Positions 32,125 through 41,879 of a DNA stretch of 64,000 nucleotides are shown piece by piece (positions within the stretch are counted from its first letter, which is position 1; each line of letters starts with the position of its first letter). Position numbers and translations under genes: made by a program. Source of the stretch: Pararge aegeria (taxonomy: Eukaryota; Arthropoda; Insecta; Lepidoptera; Nymphalidae); NCBI RefSeq assembly GCF_905163445.1, contig NC_053181.1:2604001-2668000 (forward strand), read 5' to 3'. The notes under the pieces were generated by a model. It did no database searches. It was not told the origin of the DNA and saw only the letters and a program-made list of their open reading frames with translations.

Positions 32125-32660
32125 ATTCAAGTAGGCCTAATATAAGCACTTTTGAAACGTCAAGTCTGTCTGTTTGTAGTGATTCTACCACCGGTTCGGA
32201 AGGTAGATTCTACCGAGAAGAAGCCGGCAAGAAACTCAGCAGTTGCTCTTTTCCAACATCAACAATTTACATTTTGCATTTTAACATTCATTTTTCTATC
32301 TTGTGAGAGCTGAAAGCGGAGCCGGATGCTTCCAAGCAACCTTGTCATTAAAAAATTCATCAATTGTATAGTAACCTCGCTGTAATAAATGTGTTTTAAC
32401 AAATTCTTTAAACTTGTGCATTGGCAAGTCCAAAATCACCTTAGGAATCATATTATAAAAGCGTATACCCAATCCCACAAATGATCCCTGTACCTTACGC
32501 AGACGATATGCAGATGACACTAATTTATGACCATTTCTTGTAAGTCGACTGTTTATGTCCACTTTTTGTTTATAAAGACTAATATGTTGTCTTACAAATA
32601 CTATATTGTTATAAATATATTGTGTTAGTATGATTATTATATTCCACATTTACTTTCTGT
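32125..32660 (-). pseudogene. CR1-like LINE 3' end, uninterrupted original copy
   Basis: The minus-strand open frame 32649-32296 encodes a reverse transcriptase C-terminus (YIYNNIVFVRQHISLY, then VGLGIRFYNMIPKVILDL, ending WKHPAPLSALTR), followed by the CR1-like 3' UTR down to 32125. Bases 32486-32660 are absent from A1, where the central LINE intervenes. Strongly 5'-truncated. The nearly identical protein at 44561-44752 shows the family is fairly young. Confidence 0.85.
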
Positions 32661-32830
32661 ACCGTTAACATCTTATGTATAAAATTCTCGTGTCGCGGTG
32701 TTTGTAGTTAAACTCCACCGAAACAGCTTGACAGATTCACATGAAATTTTCGGTACATCTGAGAATCGGACAACAACTATTTTTCATCCCCCTGGTCAGC
32801 TAGTTATTATATATAGTTTTAGTATTATTT
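32661..32830 (+). repeat. Unclassified lepidopteran repeat fragment
   Basis: It contains AAACTCCACCGAAACAGCTT, GACAGATTCACATGAAATTT and CTGAGAATCGGACAACAACT, wording I associate with a common lepidopteran interspersed repeat. Not a gene. Confidence 0.45.
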
Positions 32831-32879
32831 ATTTTACCGTTTATTTAATTTATTTTATATATGTACTGTTTTGTAATTA

Positions 32880-33085
32880 TTAATGTGTATGTATATTCTT
32901 AGAGTTTTGCGCAACCCTATAAGGATTCATATGTGAGCCAATTCCTCATAATGGTTGCCTGGAAGAAATCACTCTAAGTGATAAGGACGCCTATGTTACA
33001 CACATTTAAATGACTTTTAACTCTTTTCTCCTTTAGTTTTTTCTTGTGTGCAATAAAGTATTTTTGATTGATTGTTTTGTTAATC
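32880..33085 (+). mobile_element. LINE 3' UTR remnant, GATCGCT-hairpin subfamily
   Basis: It has TTGCGCAACCCTATAAGGAT, CCTCATAATGGTTGCCTGGA, a diverged hairpin (AATCACTCTAAGTGATAAGG) and ends at GTGCAATAAAGTATTTTTGA. It is the plus-strand partner of 3845-4040. Confidence 0.65.
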
Positions 33086-33215
33086 GTTTGCTTTAACGGT
33101 GAAAACCAATCATCGTGAGGATGCATGCCTGAGAGTTTTTAATAACGTTCTCAAGAAGTCAACCAATACGCACTTGGCCAGCGCGGTGGACTACGGCTTA
33201 AACCTAACATTAGTT
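33086..33215 (+). mobile_element. SINE family S1, internal fragment
   Basis: TTTGCTTTAACGGTGAAAAC, GCATGCCTGAGAGTTTTTAA and CACTTGGCCAGCGCGGTGGA match the S1 body. Head and tail are missing. Confidence 0.6.
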
Positions 33216-33362
33216 TAAAGAATGTATAAAAACACATTTCATACAGCGAGGCTCAGACACATGCCAACCTTATTTCAAAAAATTAAACATCGTAACTCTT
33301 CCTTCCTTATATATATCTATGAAATCTGCAAATTTGTGAAGAAAAATATACAATATTACACC

Positions 33363-33444
33363 AAAATGAAAGGAAAAGAACGGCTTTTTCCGGGAAAAAA
33401 ACTAAAATGAAAGGAAAAGAACGGCTTTTTCCGGGAAAAAAACT
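33363..33444 (+). repeat. 41-bp tandem duplication
   Basis: Two adjacent identical 41-bp units, each with AACGGCTTTTTCCGGG. No function is evident. Confidence 0.8.
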
Positions 33445-33464
33445 AAAAATAAATTAAATGCCCC

Positions 33465-33830
33465 CTATTCCAAATTAGCACTCCACAAGCAAAGTCCATA
33501 CGCAATGTCTATAAAGGTATTTACTACCATCTGCCAAATTTTATTAGGAACACTGAAAATGACAGTGAACTTAGCAAAATATTTTAAAAAATACCTCACA
33601 GAGAAAAGCTTGTATTCTGTAAATGTTTTTTTTTTTATTTTGAGCATCCCCAATAAAATCAGTTTCCCAAGTATACGATATCTTATGTTTTTAAAATTCA
33701 CAAAATTATTTAATAAAAAAAAAAAAAAAATGGCTGCGCCCAAACTTACGTTACATTATATAATTAGATTTATTTAAAATATTTTATCATAAATGTAACA
33801 TTATGTATTGTGTCGAATAAATTAAAATTT
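33465..33830 (+). pseudogene. Probable LINE C-terminal remnant
   Basis: The plus-strand frame near 33496-33640 reads like a worn LINE C-terminus (LAKYFKKYLTEKSLYSVNVF), followed by an A/T-rich UTR with poly-A at 33716-33729. Homology is only by eye; the opposite-strand ORF is a shadow. Confidence 0.4.
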
Positions 33831-33837
33831 AAATTGG

Positions 33838-34105
33838 CTACTATACTGTTGATGAATTTCATAATGACAAAGTTGCTAACAAGCAAGCCGCTTTCATCTC
33901 AGACAAGATAGAACAATTGATTTTTAAATTGTAAAATGATGTGGAAAAACTGATGAGTTTCTTGCCGGCTTTTTCTCGGTAGAACCTACCTTCCGAACCG
34001 GTGCTGGAATCACTAAATTAAACAGTTATACTTGACGTTTCAAAAGTGCTTACATTTTACCTACTTGAAATTAATTTTATTGATTTTAATTTGAATTTAA
34101 ACCGT
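33838..34105 (+). mobile_element. CR1-like LINE, 3' UTR remnant
   Basis: It carries GCAAGCCGCTTTCATCTCAG, TTTCTTGCCGGCTTTTTCTC, ACTTGACGTTTCAAAAGTGC and a GAATTTAAAC tail. Equivalent to 68-345. Confidence 0.75.
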
Positions 34106-34109
34106 TAGC

Positions 34110-34385
34110 ATTCTGAGAAGAGACCCGTTTCCTGAAGTGGGAAGTGGCGTGGGCAGTGGCGTGCATAGAGGGTATGCACAGGGTATGCAGATGATACAAA
34201 ATCTCCAGTACGAGTTACAAATACAAGGGTAGGCTTTTTATTACTCTTACAATGCCTATCCTTAAGTTTTTATAACTCGTACTGGAGACTTTCTTCATTT
34301 TATATCATCTGCATAGCCCGTGTATACCCTCTATGCACGCCACTGTTAGTGGGCCATTAATAGGTTGATAACTATTGTGATGAAT
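34110..34385 (+). mobile_element. SINE S1 tail split by an hAT-like MITE (34154-34345)
   Basis: The SINE tail AGACCCGTTTCCTGAAGTGG is interrupted and resumes as AGTGGGCCATTAATAGGTTG. The 192-bp insert starts CAGTGGCGTGCATAGAGGG and ends with its inverse, CCCTCTATGCACGCCACTG; long inner inverted arms (TCTCCAGTACGAGTTA / TAACTCGTACTGGAGA) make it a fold-back MITE. The immediate flanks share GTGGG. Confidence 0.7.
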
Positions 34386-34639
34386 AGGTTTCCTAATGTT
34401 CAGTTATGTTTCTTTTATATAACTCAGTAGGTAATAGAAGTTTCAGAGACTTTAATAAAATCGGGCACTCGTAACCGCGAAACGTAACAATATATCCTTA
34501 ACTTAAATTGGGTCACGAAGACAAAGCGCATTGAACATAATATCTAAGATAACATCCACATACTCGTAGTTTATGACAGTCTTGACTATAATTGCGAACG
34601 AAATACGAGGTTATAGCTACATTACAATTGCCGTAACAT

Positions 34640-34809
34640 ATTTTGTTATAAGTTTGACGTGTCTGTCTGCGGCGTCGTATCTCCCGATCGGATGAGCCAA
34701 TTTTGATTTTGTTTTTTTCGTTTGAAAGGTGAATTAGTCGGGAGTATCTTTGTATGATGAAAATCGGTTCAAAATGGCTGCCGTCACAAATAGCGGATTA
34801 AATTTTTTA

Positions 34810-34849
<40 letters not shown>

Positions 34850-34960
34850 TCTGTGGCGTCGTAGCTCCCGATCGGATGAGCCGATTATGATATTGTTTTT
34901 TTAAAAGATAAATTAGTTGGGAGGGTTTTTATCTATGTTCACAACTTTCTCTATATGGGT
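34640..34960 (+). repeat. Imperfect tandem repeat with internal (GT)n
   Basis: GGCGTCGTATCTCCCGATCG at about 34670 recurs as GGCGTCGTAGCTCCCGATCG at about 34854, each followed by GATGAGCC and a T-rich run. A (GT)n microsatellite lies at 34815-34845 between them. Origin unknown. Confidence 0.6.
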
Positions 34961-35165
34961 ATTAAATCAAATGGGTTGACTAGTAGTATACACCACGATC
35001 AATTTCAAATCCATGGTGTCCGTTTACATTTTTTCCACAAATTCCTCAATATGGGTGGCTTGACTAGTAGAATATTGTACATTTACTATATTGAAAGTCG
35101 GGTGTTTTTTTTTTTAATTTAAAATGTATATATTTTCGTTCATAACTAATTGAAGTTTTTAAACT

Positions 35166-35368
35166 TAGTGCCTTATGTTATGGGTACTAAGACGACTGAT
35201 GAATATTTTTATGAATAATATACATAAATACTTAGAATATACATATAAACACCCAGACACTGAAAAACATTCATGCTCATCAGACAAACATTTTCCAGTT
35301 GTGGGAATCGAACCCACGGCCCTGGGCTTAGAAAGCAGGGTTGCTGCACACTGCGCCAATCGGCCGTC
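35166..35368 (-). mobile_element. SINE family S3, near full length
   Basis: On the minus strand: a tRNA-like head GACGGCCGATTGGCGCAGTG, B-box GGGTTCGATTCCCACAACTG, then the body AGTGTCTGGGTGTTTATATG and a 3' part ending near CTTAGTACCCATAACATAAG. Short ORFs across it are not genes. Confidence 0.85.
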
Positions 35369-35369
35369 A

Positions 35370-36190
35370 AAATCATAAAACAACCTAGCAATAACAAAAC
35401 AGCAACCAAATAGCGTATAAAACAGTTGTCTTCTAGTGACATAAAAAAAACATCTACTTGAACTTGGAGTGTTCAAACCGTTCCCGTGGTTGTTTTTACT
35501 ACATAAAATTAATTACGAAAACAGTCATAATGGAACGATGCGCGAAAAGCGGATTTTAACACGCGTTTGCGGATTATTTCCTCCCATTCATCCGAAACGC
35601 TTGCAGAGCCACAAATGCAAAACTAAGCTAGCCGGGATTGGGGGTTCAGTGAGACTACTACGTCCGCTTCCGTGAATTAATGAATTCGCCCTAAATGCTT
35701 CAATTAAACTATGTGTAGTTGAAAAAGGGTGTTGTTCTACTGTATTTTGTTTTTCAATGAATGAATGTCTGTATACCACAAAAAGTATAGAAAAAGGAAA
35801 AGCGATTACAACCCAGCGTACCTGTACAATTCGTTGACCTTATCGATACATACTACATAGTGGTCTCTTCCATGTAACTAATGTGAATAAAACTTAGTTT
35901 TCATCGTAAGCATTTATTTTATTTTATTTTTATTAAGTTAGCATTTTATTAAGTTAACAGGAAATCATAATTTATACAATCTGCTTGCGAAAATGAATAT
36001 GCTATCTATAAAAGATTCAGGTGTTGGCTCTGAGAGTCATTGGTTGTTTTCAATTTTATTTGTAATATTTTTTTATTGTTATATCTTTAAACTTTATTTA
36101 TTCTTTTCAAACTAAACAGTTTTAAGTATTGGTTTCATAAGATTGATGTTATAATTTACACATAAATCAATGTGTAACATAATGACATAT
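35370..36190. other. No recognised feature
   Basis: AT-rich. A somewhat GC-richer patch at 35530-35690 holds short ORFs without recognisable domains. Confidence 0.35.
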
Positions 36191-36195
36191 TGGAT

Positions 36196-36570
36196 AGAAG
36201 CAGGCGTTACTTTGCGGAAATCCATGATATATTATCAAAATTAAGCTTAATTTGCTATACTCCGCGAAAAGCAGGAGAATCTGTGTGGTGCAATTTATAA
36301 TTTCTTCAATCCTTATACCCCACACCAAACAGATCTTCGGCAATATACCCTCTACGCACGTTTCGCTCCGAAACCGGAGCATCATCAGGAGATGTTGACT
36401 TTACAATGAATAATTGTTAATTGTTAACTTAACATTCGGGTATATTGCCGAAGATCTGTTTGGTGTGGGGTATAAGGATTGAAGAAATTATAAATTGCAC
36501 CACACAGATTCTCCTGCTTTTCGCGGAGTATAGCAAATTAAGCTTAATTTTGATAATATAACATAATGAC
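36196..36570. repeat. Fold-back element with perfect 123-bp arms
   Basis: Arms 36228-36350 and 36438-36560 are exact reverse complements by reading, separated by 87 bp that contain CGTTTCGCTCCGAAACCGGA. The arms include ACTCCGCGAAAAGCAGGAGA and CTTCGGCAATATACCC. A diverged relative, sharing AGAAGCAGGCGTTACTT and the CCGCGAAA..GCAGGAGAATC block, lies at 45040-45265. No coding capacity. Confidence 0.85.
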
Positions 36571-36877
36571 GATAGGTTTTCGCATGAATAAACCGTTAGT
36601 TAATTTAAAATACACGTGCTTTATCGTCTTTATATTGCGAAAACTAATTATGTCGAGCTACGATACCTATTCCGTAGATTTTTAAAAGGATTTGTAGAAA
36701 TCTCTAAGTGGCATCCAATAGTTACGTTAGTTTCATTAACGAGGAAATACACAAGAGTATTTTACTTAGTTATCTAGACATTTTATTTCACCTGAGGAAA
36801 TAATTATCTTTATACTTTCAACTATATAACTGTATTTATTTCAAATAAATTATTCATAAAAATAATAATAATATAGA
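36571..36877. other. No recognised feature
   Basis: AT-rich spacer between the fold-back repeat and the LINE tail microsatellite. Confidence 0.35.
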
Positions 36878-37750
36878 AAGAAAGAAAGAAAGAAAGAAAC
36901 ATTTATTTTTTACATTGCGCCACACATTACAATATTCACAACACCACATATGTTATGTGTGGCACAACCCAGAAAAAAGGTGCCAGCTCAGCATTGTGCT
37001 GCATGCGCCAGTGGGAGCATACAGCGCTGATTTTCAGTTGGCACCTTGTACCAGGTAACACCACGGAAATACGTAGCCATCTACTGACCACATTTTAAGC
37101 TTAGTTTAAAAAAAAAAAAAAACTAACTAAATAAATCCACAACAATAATAATAATAAACTAAAGTAACATATATTTATATAAACTTGAAAATAAAAACGT
37201 ACATATATCATAAACTTATTAAGATACACAGTGTAATATAATAGTGATAAAATTATTAAGTGGTAAAGTAAAGTATAGTAAAGTATACAGACTGTCTCTA
37301 GAGAAAAGATGACTCCGCCACATGTTCTTGGAATTCCACCTGTTTGGCCAATAAATATTGTTTAATTTGGTTCTTAAATCCAAACTTACTTTTAAAGTTC
37401 TTGATTGGCGGAGGAATATTATTCCAACACTTCGTGGCGGAGTACGTGAACGAGCCCCTAAACGCAGCAGTACGATGAAGTGGGATGCGAAGCTGGTTTC
37501 GACTGCTTCGAAGCTTCCTTTCATCGTCACTAACCCAATTCAGTTTATTTATTAAATACAAAGGCTTACCTTGCTTTATTACGCCATAGAGAAGACCTGC
37601 AAGATGCAACTTCCTTCTAGAACCCATTTTTAACAAGTGATGATTGTTTAAGAAAGGAGTTACATGGGTTCTAGGAGGTATGTCGAAATATTGTATAATT
37701 ATATACTGTATTGGGCACAAAGAAACAAGTACAATTACAAAGAGACGCAT
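36878..37750 (-). pseudogene. LINE remnant: C-terminal 150 codons, 3' UTR and (TTTC)n tail
   Basis: The minus-strand ORF 37750-37298 encodes a LINE C-terminus (FDIPPRTHVTPFLNNHH, FTYSATKCWNNIPPPIKNFK), a reverse transcriptase tail with the WN-IP motif. The 3' UTR ends in a (TTTC)n tail, seen as AGAA repeats at 36878-36899 on the plus strand. The coding fragment has no internal stop, so the insertion is moderately young but 5'-truncated. Another AGAAA tail of the same kind is at 58463-58547. Confidence 0.75.
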
Positions 37751-38054
37751 TAATTATCAGGTAAATGATCTAAACAATTGTTACAACAATCTAAAATTAA
37801 ATTTTATCAGTATATAGTAGGTGAAAAACTTCTGACCCTATACTAGGATTTAACCTGTAATGTATGTAGGAGACAGTTTATCACAGAAGGCAGTCGCAGA
37901 TTGCGAATACAATGTTTTATGTAACATCTGTAAGCTTTAAATCATCATAATCAATATTATTAACCGTTTACCTTGGTCCACTACAGGACACGGGTTTCCT
38001 CACGATGTTTTCGTTCACCGCATATTTCAATTGTTAATATTAAACCCTATTAGT

Positions 38055-38660
38055 CGGAGCTGTGATAGTGGGCTATCAATTTAGTAAGTAGGATTTCGAT
38101 TTTACTTTCGGGAAGCCGCGTTCGAATCCCAGCACGGACTTCTAACTTTTCTAAGTTATGTGCAATTAATTAGCAAGCAATTAAAAAGCAATTAATATAT
38201 CACTTGCTTAAACGGTGAAGGAAAACATTGTCAGGAAACCTGCATGCCTGAGAGTTCTCTATAATGTTCTCAAAGGTGTATTAAGTCCACCAATCAGCAC
38301 TGGGCCAGCGTGGTGGATAACGGCTTTAACCCCTTTCAGCGCGAAGGGTTTTTAACAAGGGTATGCATTAAAAAAGCAACAATATAAAACAACGAAGAAA
38401 AACAGTACGGGTTTTAAAAAATGTTTAGGTGAAGCAATGTTCTATTACACCTATCAAATACACACACATTACTGCTGCTTAGTCATGAATTGGTATCGCA
38501 GTGTTGGATTCTATTGTTTCCAAAACCCTAATGAGCTCTGAGGGTAGGCTATGCAGTTCCTTTACGCATGTATGAAGTGCACGCCACTGACCCCTTCTCA
38601 TTGTGGGGGAGACCCGTGCTCTATGGTGGGCCGGTGATGGGTTGATATGATGATGACGAT
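38055..38660 (+). mobile_element. SINE family S1 interrupted by an hAT-like MITE
   Basis: The head (GATTTCGATTTTACTTTCGG, B-box CGTTCGAATCCCAGC) and body run to about 38336. After the insert at 38337-38589 the SINE continues with CCCCTTCTCATTGTGGGGGA and CTATGGTGGGCCGGTGATGG to a GATGATGACGAT tail. Confidence 0.8.
38337..38589. mobile_element. hAT-like MITE with 8-bp target duplication
   Basis: The flanks are ACCCCTTT (38329-38336) and ACCCCTTC (38590-38597), 7 of 8 identical, and the SINE reads through if the insert is removed. The right end is CACGCCACTG, as in the MITEs at 7701 and 34154; the left end, CAGCGCGAAGGG, is more diverged. 253 bp, no coding capacity. Confidence 0.65.
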
Positions 38661-38989
38661 AAGTTACGAAAAACTAGCATGTTTCTTAAAACAACTACAG
38701 CATTTCACTCGCCAGTGTTTTCACATCTCCCCATCGTGACTGAAACCAAATAATTAATGATACATCCAATTTACCTAAAACAACAGAGGGTTGCAAAAGA
38801 AAATAATGATAACATTCCGTCGCGACGGGTCGTGAACTTATAAAATATTCCAACCATTAGTCATCCAATAAAGTCACCATCCGTGTGATTGTTCGTACAA
38901 CGGTATACCTTTTGAGGATTCCGTACTAAAACAGTAATGGCAATTGAGCTTTTTGTGACAGAACTCGTGCGGCAAAGTACTATCGCCAT

Positions 38990-39130
38990 GCTAAGTCAAA
39001 GTCAAAGTCAAATATATTTTTATACAAGTATAGATCATGGTACTTTTGACACGTTCATTGCATACAAAATATGTATGCACTCGTATGTTTTCTGGTGTGA
39101 AGGAAGTGATTTTCGCTGTACTTAAAGGCA
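38990..39130 (-). mobile_element. LINE 3' end with (TTTGAC)n tail
   Basis: AGTCAAAGTCAAAGTCAAAT on the plus strand is the inverse of a (TTTGAC)n tail, the same tail type as the central LINE. The sequence upstream of the tail (GTCAAAAGTACCATG on the minus strand) resembles its GCATCAAAAGTGCC block. Confidence 0.55.
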
Positions 39131-39196
39131 CATGAGACAACACCGGGCGGTTCTTTTTAGTACGTGTTCCTTGCATGCCCGGCACAGTGTTTATTC

Positions 39197-39345
39197 AAAA
39201 TTCATTTATTTCAAGTAGGCCTACTTTATATGCACTTTTGAAACGTCAAGTATGTCTGTTTGCAGTGACTCTACCACCGGTTCGGAAAGCAGATTCTACC
39301 GAGAAGAGCCGGCAAGAAACTCAGTAGTTGCTCTTTGTTGATCTG
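39197..39345 (-). mobile_element. CR1-like LINE, 3' UTR remnant
   Basis: On the minus strand: GAGCAACTACTGAGTTTCTT, GCCGGCTCTTCTCGGTAGAA, ACTTGACGTTTCAAAAGTGC and AGTAGGCCTACTTGAAATAA. Confidence 0.8.
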
Positions 39346-39833
39346 TTTAAATGAAAGGAGATGGTTTTCGTTCAAGAATCATTGAGTTCTTTTAAAGGTT
39401 AATTTTACATTCACTTACAGAGAAATCATATTGATCTATCAAAGAATGCTAGTAAAGAATAATTATGTGACATTTTATAGAACTTTTACATATATTTATG
39501 AATAGATTTGCTGCATATTGTTATTATTATTTGATTAAATGCTTGATCAGTTATTTAATTTAATGAGCATTGTAAGGACATAGTTTTTGAGAAATCAAAT
39601 TTGCATGCCAATCGATGGCGCTTGTATCACTATTATACTATTGTACCCACCAACTATGTAAGTCAATCTGCAAATAAAGAAATTGAAATTGAATTCAATT
39701 ACTTATTAGGTATACAATACATAGATTAAAAAAAATCTATTCTCAAAATCTTCGTAGGCTTGTGATATGCGAAGTCGTCCCCATAGAGTAACTATAAACG
39801 GTATTACAATTGAGATAGTATGCGATTTTTTAG

Positions 39834-40040
39834 TTAGCGTTTAAAAACTGAAAACGACTTCGCATTTTTCACTTCCTTGGGTAACTTGTTGTAGAGTTGC
39901 ACTCCTTCAAATTTCGCATTTTCACGCCCGATACAGGTTCTAAGACGTGGAAGTAAAATGCAGTAATGGGTTGAAAATGGTGAATCATTAATAATGTAAA
40001 TTATTCGTATACAAACACGAGGGCTCTTTAAAAACACTTT
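39834..40040 (-). pseudogene. LINE C-terminal fragment
   Basis: The minus-strand ORF includes LRTCIGRENAKFEG followed by VQLYNKLPKEVKNAKSFSVF, the YN-LP-E motif typical of LINE reverse transcriptase ends. About 65 codons remain. Confidence 0.6.
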
Positions 40041-41079
40041 CAGAGGTATTTTATTTCAAAACTATGTAGATTATAATGCCCTTACTTCAAAAAAATTAAG
40101 CTTCCATACCCCGTTTCGTCCTTGTAGGGGCAGATGTTACAGAAACTGTATAAATGCGGATAAAATTACCCTTCAGCAAACCTACCATCTAAAGTTTTAA
40201 TATCCCTAACTTTGATTTTTGAAATGAAAAACTTGGACTTTGAACTGATACTCTTTTAGGTGTAGTGTAGGTGTAAACGGTAAGACATATCACTACCTAT
40301 TTAGTTCTTTTCAAAATTAGTTATATAATTAGATTTACAACTTGTTAGAACGGCAAGGCCACTAACATTATCCAGATGGAACTACATTATTTATGGATAA
40401 CTATAAGACAAATAAATGAAAGATGACATTAACATCATACAAGACATGATATATATATATATATATATATTATATAGTTATTATTATTTATATGCGTTAT
40501 CCATAAGGAGGAGACCCGTGTTCTGTAGTGGGCCGGTATGGGTTGATGTGATGATGATGATTTATATGCGTTAAGTAAAAATCTGTTATTTTGACATTTC
40601 CAAGCAACTTAAACTTTTTTTTTTAAACGCATTTATATCCAATGAAAATAATATAATGTTTTCAACCCAGTCTTAAATTTTAAATACGCTTTTTGATTCA
40701 GAATCAAAGAAACCTTTGGAAAAACAAATGAAAGAGATAAAATGTTAAATTAAATTAGGTTAAATGTGATAATTTATGGTAAAAAATCCGAAAGCCCTTT
40801 TAAAAATTACACTGCCTACCGCGTTTAACACTTTACTTTGCATTATTTTTAAACCATGATAACGTTTAACGCTTAAAAAAACAAAAATGTAACCTAAAAA
40901 ATCACAACTTGTAAATGGCGATTATATATTAGGAATAAGCGATTACAATTTTCTACTATTAAGTATTAAGATTTCTTCAACACTAAAAGGTGATATTGTT
41001 AAGTTAAACTAGGTATGAGATTCGAGAAATCAGCAAATATTGTACTAAAGTATGTTTTATTTGAATAAATTAAAACATA
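40041..41079. other. AT-rich stretch with (TA)n and a SINE tail
   Basis: Holds a (TA)n run at 40449-40470 and an S1 tail fragment (GGAGACCCGTGTTCTGTAGT, GGGCCGGTATGGGTTGATGT) at 40507-40562. Nothing else was recognised. Confidence 0.5.
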
Positions 41080-41116
41080 GTGCTGCGGAGCGGGTGCGTG
41101 ACTCGCTCCGCAGCAC
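41080..41116. repeat. GC-rich 13-bp hairpin
   Basis: GTGCTGCGGAGCG (41080-41092) and its exact inverse (41104-41116) flank an 11-nt loop. It adjoins the MITE remnant at 41117. Confidence 0.8.
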
Positions 41117-41271
41117 ATGATACAAATTTTAGAAGATCTCCAGTACGAGTTATAAATACTTAAGGGTAGGTTTTTTATAACTCTTACAACGCCTATCCTT
41201 AAGTTTTTGAGTTTTTTTTTATTTTATATTATCTGCATAGCCTGTGCATACCCTCTATGCACGCCACTGGG
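41117..41271. mobile_element. hAT-like MITE, right part
   Basis: It shares the inner arms (TCTCCAGTACGAGTTATAAA, TATCCTTAAGTTTTT) and the right end CCCTCTATGCACGCCACTG with 34154-34345. The left TIR is missing or replaced by the hairpin at 41080. Confidence 0.65.
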
Positions 41272-41770
41272 TTCAAGCTGTCTTGATCCCCTCCTTGCTA
41301 GCGCGGGAGCCCCAACACCCCAGTCGGTTAGGGTGGTTGGTAGACGTCAGGGAGGTATACAACGGGTTCCCCATACGTATAACAAAGCCAACAAGAGGGA
41401 AATGCCGAGGTGGTTTTTAGTTTGGGTATACCCCCTTTAGAGGGGGGAGTCCCACATAACCTCCGTCCCGCCCAAGGGTCGGAGGTAGCAATAAAGCTTT
41501 TCCACGACGCCAAAAAGGAAAAAGGTATACCAGAATAAAACACGCGAAAGAATTCACGGCAAGTTCAAGTAACTACCTATAATAACTGTCCCCAAAATCT
41601 GTCATCAATCGTTCGAGCAGTTTTATGTTTTGTAAAAAAGAAGTCTCAACAGTTTTATGATTCAATCAGTTTTTTACCGCTATCGCGCATCAAATTGGTA
41701 TAAAAAGTGCTCTCAATTTAAAATTCGTCACAGCTTTGTTATAAGGTATTGGGTATTTTCAGCGCACCTC
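41272..41770. other. No recognised feature
   Basis: Contains short ORFs on both strands (41207-41543) with no recognisable domain; the GC-richer part may be an old retroelement piece. Confidence 0.35.
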
Positions 41771-41785
41771 TCACCAGCTCCGATA

Positions 41786-41857
41786 GCCGTGATCGTCTAG
41801 TGGTTAGGACCCTACGTTGTGGCCGTAGTAACCCAGGTTCGAATCCTGGTCACGGCA
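41786..41857 (+). tRNA. tRNA-His(GTG)-like gene
   Basis: The 72-nt cloverleaf has acceptor GCCGTGA/TCACGGC, a D-arm region with the A-box TCTAGTGGTTAGG, anticodon stem CTACG/CGTAG with GTG in the loop, T-arm GGTTCGAATCC and discriminator A. The tRNA part is identical to 12323-12394. Flanks are shared too: CACCAGCTCCGATA before and AGCTGTCGCGGCGG after, with CGATAG/CTGTCG able to pair through one G-U. Unlike a stand-alone tRNA gene, no T4 terminator follows immediately. Either a real tRNA-His gene or a recent copy of a tRNA-His-derived mobile unit. Confidence 0.78.
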
Positions 41858-41879
41858 GCGCCAGCTGTCGCGGCGGGGT

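Larger units (their letters stand above)
24463..32485 (+). repeat. 8.0-kb direct repeat, copy A2
   Basis: Second copy of 11165-19188 (8,023 bp), in the same orientation and directly after the (TTTGAC)n tail of the central LINE. Its first base follows the tail without a gap. At its right edge the sequence runs on without interruption into the remaining part of the minus-strand CR1-like LINE (32486-32660), so this edge is the original chromosomal continuation. Confidence 0.95.
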
